Shown here: positions 24,546 to 32,891 of the stretch, in pieces | Numbering within the stretch: position 1 is the first letter of the stretch | Layout: each line of letters begins with the position of its first letter | NCBI GenBank assembly: GCA_031317595.1 | Contig: JANCMB010000001.1 | Coordinates: 1,046,871 to 1,110,870, forward strand | DNA: 64,000 nucleotides | Direction: 5' to 3' | Source of the DNA: Glutamicibacter sp. PS | GTDB taxonomy: Bacteria > Actinomycetota > Actinomycetes > Actinomycetales > Micrococcaceae | Made by a program: the position numbers and the translations under genes | Notes under the pieces: generated by a model | Databases searched by the model: none | What the model was told of the DNA's origin: nothing | What the model saw: the letters and a program-made list of their open reading frames with translations, nothing else

Positions 24546-25346
24546 CTACTGATTGGTCAATCGCTGCTGCGCCATGTCCTTGTAGAGCGGGGTCTGATCA
24601 TCGCTCACCTTGCCACCCTGATTCTTCGCCGCGGTCTTTGCCGCTGGCTTGGTGTTGGCCTGCTGGTTGTTGCTGATCGGGGTGACCTTCGAGTTCTTCT
24701 CGGCCTCGGCGCGAGCCTGGGTCAGGGCTTCGGCGCGGGTGCGAGCCAATGCGTCCTGGTGCTCCTGTTCGAGCTGCGCGATGCGTTCGGCTTCGGCCTG
24801 CTGCGCGTCATTGATCGCGGCGTTATAGCCATCGTCATAGGCCACACCGTACTTCTCGGCGTTCGCTTGCTCTTCGTCGTATTCGTAGGCGGCGCGGAGC
24901 TTCGCTGCCTCGGACTTCTTCTGGTACATGTGCACGGTCAAGTGCGTGATGGCCAGCAACACGATGGGCGGCATCGCTGCCACGAGGGCGGAGACCAGCG
25001 CCGGGACACCGTTCTCAATGGTGTCGACGGTGAGGATTGCGTGCGTGGAGTTTGCCGCGGTGGAGACAATGGCACCAAAGAACAGCAAGGTCCAGGGGTA
25101 CACCATGGCCTTGCGCGGAAATCCGTTAAGCGCGACGATCGCGACCGTGGCGGCGACGATCATACCGTCGATAATGATCGGCCAGATCCATGCCAGCTGC
25201 GGGGAGATACCCGATCGCTCGGCCAAGTCGGTCAGCGCGGCGAATGACAGGACGAACGCGCCAACAGCGATTAGGACGGTAGCGCCTACGGCCGTACCGA
25301 GCACGGCACGGTGCGGGACGGCAGGCAATTCCTTGGTGGTATCCAT
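24546..25346 (-). CDS. DUF2637 (SpdB-like) membrane protein with coiled coil
   Basis: This 266-residue protein has four membrane helices in the first 130 residues (starting near 17-35, 50-70, 83-100 and 113-130, for example IWPIIIDGMIVAATVAIVAL). A long Glu/Ala/Gln-rich coiled coil follows at about 135-215 and then a Lys/Asn/Gln-rich tail. The membrane part matches DUF2637, related to the SpdB plasmid-spread proteins of Streptomyces, though this copy appears chromosomal. It is the first gene of a two-gene unit with the RelA/SpoT-domain protein. Its function is unknown; the coiled coil could hold the synthetase at the membrane. Confidence 0.82.
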   Translation of the reverse strand: MDTTKELPAVPHRAVLGTAVGATVLIAVGAFVLSFAALTDLAERSGISPQLAWIWPIIIDGMIVAATVAIVALNGFPRKAMVYPWTLLFFGAIVSTAANSTHAILTVDTIENGVPALVSALVAAMPPIVLLAITHLTVHMYQKKSEAAKLRAAYEYDEEQANAEKYGVAYDDGYNAAINDAQQAEAERIAQLEQEHQDALARTRAEALTQARAEAEKNSKVTPISNNQQANTKPAAKTAAKNQGGKVSDDQTPLYKDMAQQRLTNQ

Positions 25347-25464
25347 GCGCTTGGGCAGACCTCACTCTTGAAAGAAACAATTAAGCACCGGGCGTGCGAA
25401 TGTTGTAGGCCGATCCCCATCGGGCCATCACCCAGTTTCTATTTTAGCCATAGTCGGCCCGGAC

Positions 25465-26622
25465 TCAGTGATGGGCTCCGTCACGTTGTACCGGGGCGCC
25501 GACCCACTGCGGCAGGTTGGCGCGCCGGTCGATAAAGCTCGTGCCGGTGATGCGCGCGGCCAGTCCGCGTCCGGAACGGTCCAGCACCAGGGCGACCGCA
25601 CTGATCACGCCAAATAGGAGAACCGGGAAAACCAGGAAGCCCAGTGGTCCGGTGGCTTCGGCGTCTCCGGTCAATTGGTAGAACAGGCTCAATCCACCAA
25701 AGCCCAATAGGGCCCGTAGCCCCGCTCGCCAGAAGGGCGCCGGGGCTCCGTCGGCTGCGACCACCTGAATCCAGGCGCAACGTTGCCCCAGCGAGGCCCG
25801 TCCGGCGCTCGCGGTGGGCAGCACATAGGTCAAGGTAATGGCCGCGATCGGCACGAGATCGTCGATGACGTAACCCGGTGTGGCCGGCCCACCGAGGGTA
25901 GCCACCAGTTGTATGGCGAAACCTGCCGCGAGCACCGCGGCGCTGAAGAAGGCGAGGTCGAAGACGTCGGCCATGATGCGGCGGCTTCGTGTCACGACGC
26001 GTGGTGGAGCCTGTTCGGCGCGTGCCTCCACCGGGCCGGTGAGCCAGGCGAAGATCGGCAGATAGGCGACGATGGCGCCAAGGAAGGCGCCGAAGGTGTT
26101 CATCAGTAGGTCGTCGGCGTCGGCCACGCGGTAGGGGCATTCGTAAATCCCCCACAGGCCGGTCAACTGCGAAAGCTCGATCAGCAACGACACCGCACCG
26201 CCAAGGAGGGTGGCCGAAAGAATGTTTCCGCGCATCCAGCGCACCACCAGCACGCCCAAGGGCATGAACAAGATGATGTTGAACAGCACCTGCCAGAGGG
26301 TAAAACTTGTCAGGAAGCTACGGGCACCTAGCGCGTAGGCTTCTTGGAAGTCGGCAATGAAGTGCAAGGGAGTAAATTGTGGCACCGCCACGCCGGGCCG
26401 GCAGAACGCGTTGCTCGACTCGGGCAGCGGCAACATCGTGTAGCTGAAAAGCCCAAAGCCGTAGAGCACCGCGGACATCGTGGTGATGGTTCGCCGCCAG
26501 GAAAGTCGTCCGTGTCGGCGGTACTGGATGGCAAGCAGGAAAATGCCGCCCACCATCAGGGCGAGCCATGCGATCAGGATGGCAATGGCGCCAGGCCACA
26601 GAAGCGATGTCATAGTTACCAT
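25465..26622 (-). CDS. VanZ-RDD fusion membrane protein
   Basis: This 385-residue integral membrane protein joins two families. Residues about 1-200 are a VanZ domain with five helices and the FNIILFMPLGVL and LLIELSQLTGLWG motifs (VanZ gives low-level teicoplanin resistance in enterococci). Residues about 215-370 are an RDD domain of three helices (MADVFDLAFFSA, SLGQRCAWIQVV, RAGLRALLGF). Both are found in actinobacterial membrane proteins of unknown biochemical role. ATGs at 26622 and 26613 are both possible starts. It lies 75 bp downstream of the mannosyltransferase pair on the same strand, so a cell-envelope role is likely. Confidence 0.88.
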   Translation of the reverse strand: MVTMTSLLWPGAIAILIAWLALMVGGIFLLAIQYRRHGRLSWRRTITTMSAVLYGFGLFSYTMLPLPESSNAFCRPGVAVPQFTPLHFIADFQEAYALGARSFLTSFTLWQVLFNIILFMPLGVLVVRWMRGNILSATLLGGAVSLLIELSQLTGLWGIYECPYRVADADDLLMNTFGAFLGAIVAYLPIFAWLTGPVEARAEQAPPRVVTRSRRIMADVFDLAFFSAAVLAAGFAIQLVATLGGPATPGYVIDDLVPIAAITLTYVLPTASAGRASLGQRCAWIQVVAADGAPAPFWRAGLRALLGFGGLSLFYQLTGDAEATGPLGFLVFPVLLFGVISAVALVLDRSGRGLAARITGTSFIDRRANLPQWVGAPVQRDGAHH

Positions 26623-26696
26623 TCAAGTGCACAGGGCCCTGTCGGTACATCAACCAAAAGTGTCAATTCGCTCACCTACCGCCTCCACCGAACGTT

Positions 26697-28184
26697 CTAG
26701 TCCGGAGGGTGAGGTGCATTGAACCAGCCGGCAATCGCCCGGTCCCGATACAACAGGTGCAGGAAGAGCAGCAGACCCAATAGGGCGGCGAACACCCGCA
26801 TCAACCAAATCACGTGCCATTGCTCGATGGAGAGCTGATCAACAAAGACCGCCAGCAAGATCAGGCTACTGATCTGCACCATGAGCCGTTCGGCACGCCA
26901 CGAGACGTCACGGTCGAGCGCGAACAAAGCGAAGAGCCACAAGATGTACCACGGTTGAATGATCGGCGCCAGGAGCACCACCGCACTCAACGCCCATGCG
27001 GCGGCACGCAACGGCCGGGCAACCCGCTCGGCAATTGCTAGCTTAAACACCAGCAAGAGCCCACATAGCTCAAAGACCAGCACCACCACGGTTTGCACCA
27101 GGTCTCCATTACCACCCAAGGCGTTGGTCGCCAGGGCACCCAGCCAGCCCAGCAAGCCGACCGGAGCATAGGGGAAAGCGGCTGAGCCGGCGGTGAACAT
27201 GGCCGGAAGCCAGCCGAACCATAGGCCGCTAACTGCCCCGTACATCAATAGCCACAGCAAGGTCACCACGCCGAGCTTGACCCACATGACCAAGCGTTCG
27301 GTACGCCGCGCATCGGCGGCAAGCATCAGCAATCCCACAAAGGGCAACAGGATCAGCGCAATGGGCTTAATGGCCACCGCCACCGAGAGCGCAAAGCTAG
27401 CACGCACCCAGCGTCCGTCCGCGGCCCGTGCAAAGGCCGCGAAGATAGCGGCCAGCATGAGCCCGTCATTGTGCGCACCGCCCACCATGGTCAGCAGAAA
27501 GAGCGGGCTACAGAGCACCGCCCACAGCGTCCAACCGGCGTTGTAGCCAAGTTTGGCGCAAAGCACCTTGAGGTAGTGGAAACAACCAATCAACCCGGCG
27601 ATGGCCGCCACGCGTAGTAACAGCACCCCAATTTCGGGGATCCCGCCGGAAATGAAGTGGATGAAGCGTGAGAGGGAGACGAAAATCGGCCCATAGGGAG
27701 AGAGCGATTGTGCCCAGAGCCCGTCCGCACCAGCGTCAAACCAGCCAGGGATTGTCGAGACCCCCTCGGCATAGGGCGAACGCCCAGCATGCAAAAGCCG
27801 ACCCTGCGCCAGATACGCGTAGACGTCGCGACTCAGAATCGGGAAGGCGAGTAGCAATGGGGCGCACCATGCGGTCAGTAGCCGTGCGATCTGTCGGGTG
27901 TTGACCCGCTCGGTGGGCGCCACCAGCGGTCGTAGCAGCAGCCAACAGCGCGTCATCCACGCCAATCCCGCGGCCATCAGCGCGATACAGGCAATAACAC
28001 CGATCGCTTCGGTGCGGAACTCGATGAAGAAACCGGTGCGCGCCAGCGGCGAGAACTGGTTACGCGGGAACCAACCGATACCCCACGAGGCGATGGTCAC
28101 CAGCGCGCTGGCCGCAGCCCCATGAATCGCTAAGCGACGGAGCGTTTCCGTTGTCGTGATGGATTCCTGCATGGCGGCTGTCAT
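26697..28184 (-). CDS. polyprenol-phosphomannose-dependent mannosyltransferase, MptB type (copy 2)
   Basis: This 495-residue GT-C glycosyltransferase has about 12 membrane helices. The first external loop carries the conserved acidic motif ILSRDVYAYLAQGRLL followed by GRSPYAEGVSTIPGWF and LSPYGPIF, as in mycobacterial and corynebacterial MptA/MptB. These use polyprenyl-phosphate-mannose to build the alpha-1,6-mannan core of lipomannan. SIKP-like VAIKPIALILLPFVG and IQPWYILWLFAL are also present. Its start overlaps the stop of the upstream paralog by 4 bp (28181-28184), so translation is coupled. The exact acceptor is not known. Confidence 0.88.
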   Translation of the reverse strand: MTAAMQESITTTETLRRLAIHGAAASALVTIASWGIGWFPRNQFSPLARTGFFIEFRTEAIGVIACIALMAAGLAWMTRCWLLLRPLVAPTERVNTRQIARLLTAWCAPLLLAFPILSRDVYAYLAQGRLLHAGRSPYAEGVSTIPGWFDAGADGLWAQSLSPYGPIFVSLSRFIHFISGGIPEIGVLLLRVAAIAGLIGCFHYLKVLCAKLGYNAGWTLWAVLCSPLFLLTMVGGAHNDGLMLAAIFAAFARAADGRWVRASFALSVAVAIKPIALILLPFVGLLMLAADARRTERLVMWVKLGVVTLLWLLMYGAVSGLWFGWLPAMFTAGSAAFPYAPVGLLGWLGALATNALGGNGDLVQTVVVLVFELCGLLLVFKLAIAERVARPLRAAAWALSAVVLLAPIIQPWYILWLFALFALDRDVSWRAERLMVQISSLILLAVFVDQLSIEQWHVIWLMRVFAALLGLLLFLHLLYRDRAIAGWFNAPHPPD

Positions 28185-29710
28185 CGCAGGCGCTTATAGT
28201 GCCAGCGCGTCGAGGTGAGGAGCTCTGGGGCAATTTTCCTGGTCTTCGGATCAATAATCAACAGGTACGCGATGCACAAAGCCGATACGCCCCAAGACAA
28301 CATCTGCGGCAGCGAGCCCAGTTCATCTTGCAGGAACTGCCAAATGAACAGTTGATCCGCGGCCTGATAAGCGACGAAGTAGATGGTGGTCAGATGCACC
28401 CATAGCAGTTGCCAATCGTCGCGTACCCCCGTGGCGGCAAAGAAGGGAAGAATCCACAACAGGTACCACGGCTGAATGACCGGGGATAACACCACGATCG
28501 CCGCGAAGGCGATGGCCAAACGTTGCACCAGATGCGAGTAGGTGCCACGGAAGATCACAACCATGGCCAGCGCTACGCCCACCAGGCGGCCGAACAGTTT
28601 CACCACCGGCAAGATCCAGTCCGTGGAGATCCCAAAGGCAGAGAACACTCCGCTGGCCAGCAGGATCACGATGCCCAGGGGCGAGAAAATCGAGTAACCG
28701 GTGCCGGTAAAGAGCATGACTTTCAGCCAGCCGAACCAGTAGCCGTTCATCCATCCCACCAGGGTCATCAGGCCGAGCAGAATCGCCCCGCAATAGAACC
28801 AATAGAGAATGCGTTTCGGCCAGGTTGCCTTGGGACCGGCCCAGAGCAGGCCAATGAATGGCAACAACACCAGGGTGATGGGCTTGACGCCAATGGAAGC
28901 GGTCAGCACGATCACGGCCCAGACCCCACGACGTTGGCAAGCAAGGTAGACGGCCCAAACGGACAATCCCGTCATTAACGCATCGTTGTGCGCGCTGGCC
29001 ACGAAATTCAGCAGCACCAATGGGTTGGCGACCGCAATCCACGCGGCCTTCGCACCATTGATCTGGTGGAGCGAGGCAAGTTTCGGCACGAAATGCAGGC
29101 ACAACAGCACGCCGATGAAGGCAATGGCACGGAAAATCAGGATGGCAGCATCCGTGGACTGACCCACGAGCTGGACCACAAGGTATTCGATGGAGAGGTA
29201 GAGCGGACCGTAGGGAGTCCCGTCCTGCGCCCACATCGTGTCGGTACCCAACTGGAACCAATTGTTAATGGACGAGATTCCGTCAACATACGGGTCCTGC
29301 CCCGCTTGGACCAGACGCCCCTGACCGATGTAGGCAAAAACGTCTCGGCTCATGATGGGAATGCAGACCAATAACGGAATGCTCCATAGCCAAACGGCAC
29401 GCTTCACCAGCGCCAATGACCCTTCGGGCCAGCCTCGTAGCTCCTGCCCCAACCGCCACCAAGCGCGGAACAGCACCCAGCAACCCAGAGCCAATATGAT
29501 CACGGAGCCAAGCACCCCGGTCGATTCGGTACGCAGGGCAATAAAGAGCGGGTCGCGGTTCAGTGGTGACACACTGGCTAGCCAACCGACCCCGATGGAT
29601 CCGGCAAAGATCATCAGCGAACCGAGCACGCCGGAGAGCAATACCCGCGTACGGGCGCGGTGTGAACGCGCGCTGAGCGGCATCGCCTGGGGATCGACCA
29701 CGAACGTCAC
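28181..29710 (-). CDS. polyprenol-phosphomannose-dependent mannosyltransferase, MptB type (copy 1)
   Basis: This 509-residue GT-C enzyme is a paralog of the next gene, with the same order of motifs: IMSRDVFAYIGQGRLV, QDPYVDGISSINNWF, GTPYGPLYLS, SIGVKPITLVLLPFIG and IQPWYLLWILPF. The pair looks like a tandem duplication that has since diverged, perhaps initiating and extending the same mannan backbone. It is the first gene of an envelope operon that continues through copy 2 to the VanZ-RDD protein. It is divergent from orn, with 208 bp between the starts. Confidence 0.88.
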   Translation of the reverse strand: MTFVVDPQAMPLSARSHRARTRVLLSGVLGSLMIFAGSIGVGWLASVSPLNRDPLFIALRTESTGVLGSVIILALGCWVLFRAWWRLGQELRGWPEGSLALVKRAVWLWSIPLLVCIPIMSRDVFAYIGQGRLVQAGQDPYVDGISSINNWFQLGTDTMWAQDGTPYGPLYLSIEYLVVQLVGQSTDAAILIFRAIAFIGVLLCLHFVPKLASLHQINGAKAAWIAVANPLVLLNFVASAHNDALMTGLSVWAVYLACQRRGVWAVIVLTASIGVKPITLVLLPFIGLLWAGPKATWPKRILYWFYCGAILLGLMTLVGWMNGYWFGWLKVMLFTGTGYSIFSPLGIVILLASGVFSAFGISTDWILPVVKLFGRLVGVALAMVVIFRGTYSHLVQRLAIAFAAIVVLSPVIQPWYLLWILPFFAATGVRDDWQLLWVHLTTIYFVAYQAADQLFIWQFLQDELGSLPQMLSWGVSALCIAYLLIIDPKTRKIAPELLTSTRWHYKRLR

Positions 29711-29905
29711 CTCATGTGCTTGATTTCCGATATTTCACCGGCTTCGGTCCAACGGGCTGGGCCATCACGACAACCGGAATCTACACGGTCGACGGCCACA
29801 AAAACTCAGATGATTTTACCATTCACCTACTTCAGCGGGCGGTAAAACACGGTAGAAGTGATCCACCGTTCACTATCGAGAGGCGCATTCTCATGTACTT
29901 GACGG

Positions 29906-29911
29906 TAGATT
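29906..29911 (+). promoter_or_regulatory. -10 box of orn, predicted leaderless
   Basis: TAGATT is followed by 7 nt and the GTG start at 29919. No ribosome site is present. The spacing equals that of yaaA, uvrA2 and other genes in the window. Confidence 0.5.
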
Positions 29912-29918
29912 GTGATGC

Positions 29919-30521
29919 GTGGCAAATAAATCGGAAATGATCGTATGGATCGACTGTGAAATGACCGGCCTGGACGTGGTCAAGGACGCTCTTATTGAGG
30001 TGGCGGTGCTCATCACGGACTCGGAACTGAATATCGTCGACGACCAAGGACTTCAGGTCGTCATCAAACCCTCGGCTGCAGCGGTGGCCCAGATGGACGA
30101 CTTCGTGCGCAATATGCACCAGAGCAGTGGCTTGCTCAATGAACTCGATGCCGGCATCGATATGGCCGAAGCACAGCAGCAGGTTATGGACTACATTCGC
30201 ACGTACGTCCCCGAGGCTAAGAAGGCACTACTTGGCGGAAACTCGGTGGGGACCGACAAGAACTTCTTGGCCCGAGACATGCCCGAGGTTATCGAATACC
30301 TGCACTACCGGATTATCGACGTGTCGACGATCAAGGAACTGACGCGGCGCTGGTACCCCAAGGCCTACTACGCGGCGCCGGCCAAAACCGGCAATCACCG
30401 AGCGCTGGGCGATATTCGCGACTCGATTAATGAGCTGCGCTATTACCGCGCGGCAGTTATGGTTCCGGCACCGGGCCCGGATACAACTCACGCGCGAAAG
30501 ATTGCCGACGATCTCGGTTAA
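29919..30521 (+). CDS. orn: oligoribonuclease
   Basis: Orn degrades 2-5 nt RNAs, including pGpG, to mononucleotides and is often essential. The 200-residue protein has the DEDDh exonuclease motifs: WIDCEMTGL (ExoI, D and E), NSVGTDKNFLARD (ExoII) and HRALGDIRDSINEL (ExoIII, with the catalytic His and Asp). The start is GTG 29919, placed by the WIDCEMTG motif near the N-terminus and by the -10 box 7 nt upstream. It is monocistronic and followed by the tRNA-His gene. Confidence 0.97.
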   Translation: MANKSEMIVWIDCEMTGLDVVKDALIEVAVLITDSELNIVDDQGLQVVIKPSAAAVAQMDDFVRNMHQSSGLLNELDAGIDMAEAQQQVMDYIRTYVPEAKKALLGGNSVGTDKNFLARDMPEVIEYLHYRIIDVSTIKELTRRWYPKAYYAAPAKTGNHRALGDIRDSINELRYYRAAVMVPAPGPDTTHARKIADDLG

Positions 30522-30599
30522 TTTGGGCATGACTACTGACCCCTTCACACCACATTTTGCCTAGTGACACACAACACAGCCATTTTGGAGCTTTTCAAG

Positions 30600-30630
30600 T
30601 TGGCACTGCACCTACAAATGTGTGTATAGT
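30600..30630 (+). promoter_or_regulatory. tRNA-His promoter
   Basis: TTGGCA (30600-30605) and TATAGT (30625-30630) match the sigma-70-type boxes 5/6 each, with a 19-bp spacer. Transcription would start near 30637, about 58 nt before the mature tRNA. Confidence 0.6.
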
Positions 30631-30694
30631 ATTTCTCGTTGCCCGGTACGGAAACAGCGAGGAAATCCACGCTGACAAGTAACGAAGCAAATAT

Positions 30695-30768
30695 GGTGGG
30701 TATAGCTCAGTTGGTAGAGCGTCTGGTTGTGGTCCAGAAGGTCGCGGGTTCAAGCCCCGTTACTCACC
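30695..30768 (+). tRNA. tRNA-His (GTG anticodon)
   Basis: A complete cloverleaf can be drawn. The acceptor stem GTGGGTA (30696-30702) pairs with TACTCAC (30761-30767). The anticodon arm is TCTGG / CCAGA around TT-GTG-GT with the anticodon at 30729-30731, and the T-loop is GTTCAAG. G at 30695 is the extra G-1 opposite discriminator C (30768), the histidine tRNA identity pair. CCA is not fully encoded. Confidence 0.97.
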
Positions 30769-30778
30769 CAGATTGCAC

Positions 30779-30814
30779 GAGGTGCGAATCTTGACTAGTC
30801 AAGATTCGCACCTC
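30779..30814 (+). terminator. intrinsic terminator after tRNA-His
   Basis: GAGGTGCGAATCTTGA (30779-30794) and its complement (30799-30814) form a 16-bp perfect stem; the centre is the palindromic CTAG. TTTCTC follows. It lies 10 bp after the tRNA. Confidence 0.88.
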
Positions 30815-30960
30815 TTTCTCATTTCCGGCGCATCCGCGCCGCCCTCCGCCTAACTTCACCCTCAATTCGGCGGGTATCACGAGCCCCTCTTCGGCCACGC
30901 ACTTTTCTTGCTCTTTGTATTCAGCGAGGAGTTTTGCCATACAAATCAGCACGAGCCACC

Positions 30961-31242
30961 TCAGAGTACCGGCTCGACCGCGTTCCCCAGGCTGCGAGAA
31001 ATAAATCCGGTCGCGTCGAGCAAGCTCGAAAACCTCCGACGCTCACAGCCACGTCCAATAACGAGCGCCTCATACTCACTGCCGAGCGCTTCAATAAAAC
31101 CAACGACACAAGATGCATCGTGTTCGGAATAACGCGTATCGATCACACGCCATTCATGATCGGAAATCGCATCAAGTCGCAATACCTCGGACGCCGAACC
31201 CTCACGTTCGGTGGGCCTTGGTGTCGAAATGAGCGTCGTCAT
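30961..31242 (-). CDS. small hypothetical protein
   Basis: The frame from ATG 31242 encodes 93 residues (MTTLISTPRPT ... GNAVEPVL). The middle, HEWRVIDTRYSEHDASCVVGFIEALG, reads like a compact alpha/beta fold and resembles small proteins often seen in Micrococcaceae; I can assign no function. An AAGGAAAG lies 10-17 nt upstream of the ATG. The longer frame to 31362 adds residues without protein character. It stands alone on the minus strand between tRNA-His and the hsp20 region. Confidence 0.55.
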   Translation of the reverse strand: MTTLISTPRPTEREGSASEVLRLDAISDHEWRVIDTRYSEHDASCVVGFIEALGSEYEALVIGRGCERRRFSSLLDATGFISRSLGNAVEPVL

Positions 31243-31429
31243 ACTCAGTGCACTTTCCTTTCGTGATCTCCGGACATGCGCGGACCTTCCGGCCGGGGTC
31301 GGACCGGAATCCAACGATCCTAGGTTGCTGCCTTTTGCCGACGTGGCCATAGGAGAACGCATCTACACACGGGGCATCAATCGCCGCCCGGAGCCCTCCA
31401 CCGGGGCTCCGGGCTACTCCACACGACAA
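31243..31429. other. short stretch without gene
   Basis: Between the two small hypothetical genes. It contains CCGGAGCCC-TCCACC-GGGGCTCCGG near 31388, a strong hairpin that could end the gene at 31430, but no coding frame with protein character. Confidence 0.35.
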
Positions 31430-31711
31430 CTATCGAGGGGTCGGTGGCGAGCGAACCCTAGACTGGAACCACATCTGGCGCGGCAGCCCCGGCTCCGTCC
31501 ACCGAACACCCGAGCGGTGGTACGACCGGACCCGATCGCGTGGGAAGTGCAAGCGAGACCCGTTCACCATATGGTCCCGGAATCCCGAACCTTCCAGAAT
31601 GGCCGAGAACCGCCTTGCCACCCAGTCACGATCCTCTAGGCGCAACTCCAGCTCGCCCGAACACAGGTCGGACGTGTTGTCGGCTGGTCGCATGGCTGTC
31701 TCCAGCATCAT
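31430..31711 (-). CDS. small hypothetical protein, possibly frameshifted
   Basis: From ATG 31711, behind GGGAGGG, the frame gives 93 residues. The first 50 (LCSGELELRLEDRDWVARRF, then SAILEGSGF) have protein character and recall short proteins common in Micrococcaceae genomes. The last 40 are Arg-, Pro- and Ser-rich and look non-coding, so the gene may be frameshifted or truncated near 31550. No function is known. Low confidence that the full frame is translated. Confidence 0.4.
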   Translation of the reverse strand: MMLETAMRPADNTSDLCSGELELRLEDRDWVARRFSAILEGSGFRDHMVNGSRLHFPRDRVRSYHRSGVRWTEPGLPRQMWFQSRVRSPPTPR

Positions 31712-31749
31712 CTCGGCTGCCCTCCCCTATCGATTGCCGCGTCCACGCC

Positions 31750-32190
31750 TTAGGCGTTCAGGCTTTTTTGGTCCGGTTTCTGGCCAATCGCCTCGCGGCT
31801 GGTGACGCTGATCTTGCGTGGCTTGGCCTGCTCGGCGATCGGGATACGAAGGCGCAGCACACCGGCGGTGTAGTCGGCGTCAACCTTCTCGGTATCCAAC
31901 GAGTCACCCAGCACCAGCTGCCGACTGAAGACGCCCCACGAGCGCTCAGAGGCTACCGCGTCAACGGCGTCAGGGATATGGCAGGCCCGCTCGGCCTTAA
32001 TGGTCAGGATGTTGCGCTCCACATCGATGTCCAGCTTGTCCGGGTCAATGCCCGGAAGGTCGAGCTCGACGAAGAACTCATCCCCGTCGCGCCATGCATC
32101 CAGCGGCATGGTCGAGGGGCGACTCACGGTGCCGAAGACCTGCTGTGTGAGCCGGTCGAGGTCACGGAATGGGTCATGTTGTAACAGCAT
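31750..32190 (-). CDS. Hsp20/alpha-crystallin small heat shock protein
   Basis: This 146-residue ATP-independent chaperone binds unfolding proteins under stress. The alpha-crystallin domain runs from about 35 to 130: [21 protein letters not shown], then ILTIKAER and the conserved end [18 protein letters not shown]. The N-terminal arm begins [14 protein letters not shown], typical of bacterial class A members. GGAGGAG lies upstream of the ATG at 32190. It is divergent from a MerR-type regulator with a shared palindrome in the gap, which implies heat or stress control by that regulator. Confidence 0.95.
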   Translation of the reverse strand: MLLQHDPFRDLDRLTQQVFGTVSRPSTMPLDAWRDGDEFFVELDLPGIDPDKLDIDVERNILTIKAERACHIPDAVDAVASERSWGVFSRQLVLGDSLDTEKVDADYTAGVLRLRIPIAEQAKPRKISVTSREAIGQKPDQKSLNA

Positions 32191-32235
32191 TTCTGAATCT
32201 CCTCCATCTCACATATCGATTGCGGACCACTCGAC

Positions 32236-32259
32236 AATCTGTATCAGGTGGTATAGATT
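32236..32259. promoter_or_regulatory. inverted repeat between hsp20 and merR
   Basis: AATCTGTATC (32236-32245) and GGTATAGATT (32250-32259) are inverted copies matching at 8 of 10 positions around AGGT. The right arm contains TATAGA, a possible -10 for the regulator. It differs from the HspR site CTTGAGT-N7-ACTCAAG known from Streptomyces. Confidence 0.5.
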
Positions 32260-32307
32260 TTGTACATCAACGAACTCAGAGATGCAAGCGGTTTGGAGCA
32301 AAATTTG

Positions 32308-32601
32308 GTGAAGAATTCGGGTTCACGAACCAGCTCACTCGGCGTGTACGGAATTACCGTGGCCGCGGAGCTCGTCGGCGTGGGCGAACAAACCTTGCGA
32401 CTCTACGAACGCAAGGGCCTCCTCGAGCCCAGCCGCACGGCAGGTGGCACGCGCCGCTATAGCGACGACGATCTGCAGATTGTTCGGCGCGTCATCGAGC
32501 TGCTTGAGGCAGGCGTGAACCTCGTCGGCATTCGCCACGTACTCGAGCTCGAGACTGAAAACCGCCTCCTCCGTGCCGAACTCGACAGACTAAGCCCCTA
32601 A
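32308..32601 (+). CDS. MerR family regulator, HspR-like
   Basis: From GTG 32308 this 97-residue protein has the MerR winged helix (GITVAAELVGVGEQTLRLYE, then RKGLLEPSRTAGGTRRYSDDDL) and a short C-terminal coiled coil (HVLELETENRLLRAELDRL). That is the form of HspR, the repressor of heat-shock genes. It is divergent from hsp20, its likely target. GTG 32308 is chosen because GGAG lies 9 nt upstream; the frame is open back to TTG 32260, which would add 16 residues. No effector-binding domain follows, so it probably works with a partner chaperone or as a thermosensor. Confidence 0.82.
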   Translation: MKNSGSRTSSLGVYGITVAAELVGVGEQTLRLYERKGLLEPSRTAGGTRRYSDDDLQIVRRVIELLEAGVNLVGIRHVLELETENRLLRAELDRLSP

Positions 32602-32770
32602 TTGCCGCCTCCCTGAGCGCGGGACCGGCCAACGTTGTACACAGCCTTCGACCAGGATCGGGAATACCCGCGGCCTCTGACTCGTTGCACGCTTTACTTC
32701 AATCGGCAATTTCGCTTTTCGTGGGGCCTGGTGATCGCGCGAGAAGCGATTTCGGAAGGAGGCGCATTCA

Positions 32771-32881
32771 ATGGACATCAATATTGCCGCAGAGCCGCTG
32801 GCCGACGACGTCATCCTGCTCGATCCAGAGACCGAAGAGTGGTGCTGGGATGATTGGGTGGCCAGCGAACCTCCCTGTTAG
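32771..32881 (+). CDS. 36-residue acidic peptide gene with strong ribosome site
   Basis: ATG 32771 starts a 36-codon frame. The peptide starts MDINIAAEPL and ends with EEWCWDDWVASEPPC; about ten residues are Asp or Glu and only the C-terminal half holds Trp and Cys. A perfect AAGGAGG (32756-32762) lies 8 nt before the ATG, the strongest ribosome site in this part of the window, and a hairpin (32892-32921) follows the stop by 10 bp. It looks like a highly translated monocistronic small gene. I recognise no family. A RiPP precursor is conceivable from the aromatic/Cys C-terminus, but no modifying enzyme is adjacent. Confidence 0.6.
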   Translation: MDINIAAEPLADDVILLDPETEEWCWDDWVASEPPC

Positions 32882-32891
32882 ATCGAGCCAA

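Noticed and set aside
24528..25247. Plus-strand 239-codon frame opposite the DUF2637 gene
   Set aside because: Its apparent hydrophobic start and charged end are the complement of the membrane and coiled-coil codons of the real gene.
28323..29261. Minus-strand 312-codon frame inside the first mannosyltransferase
   Set aside because: Same strand but another frame of the GT-C gene; Arg/His/Pro rich with no membrane or catalytic pattern.
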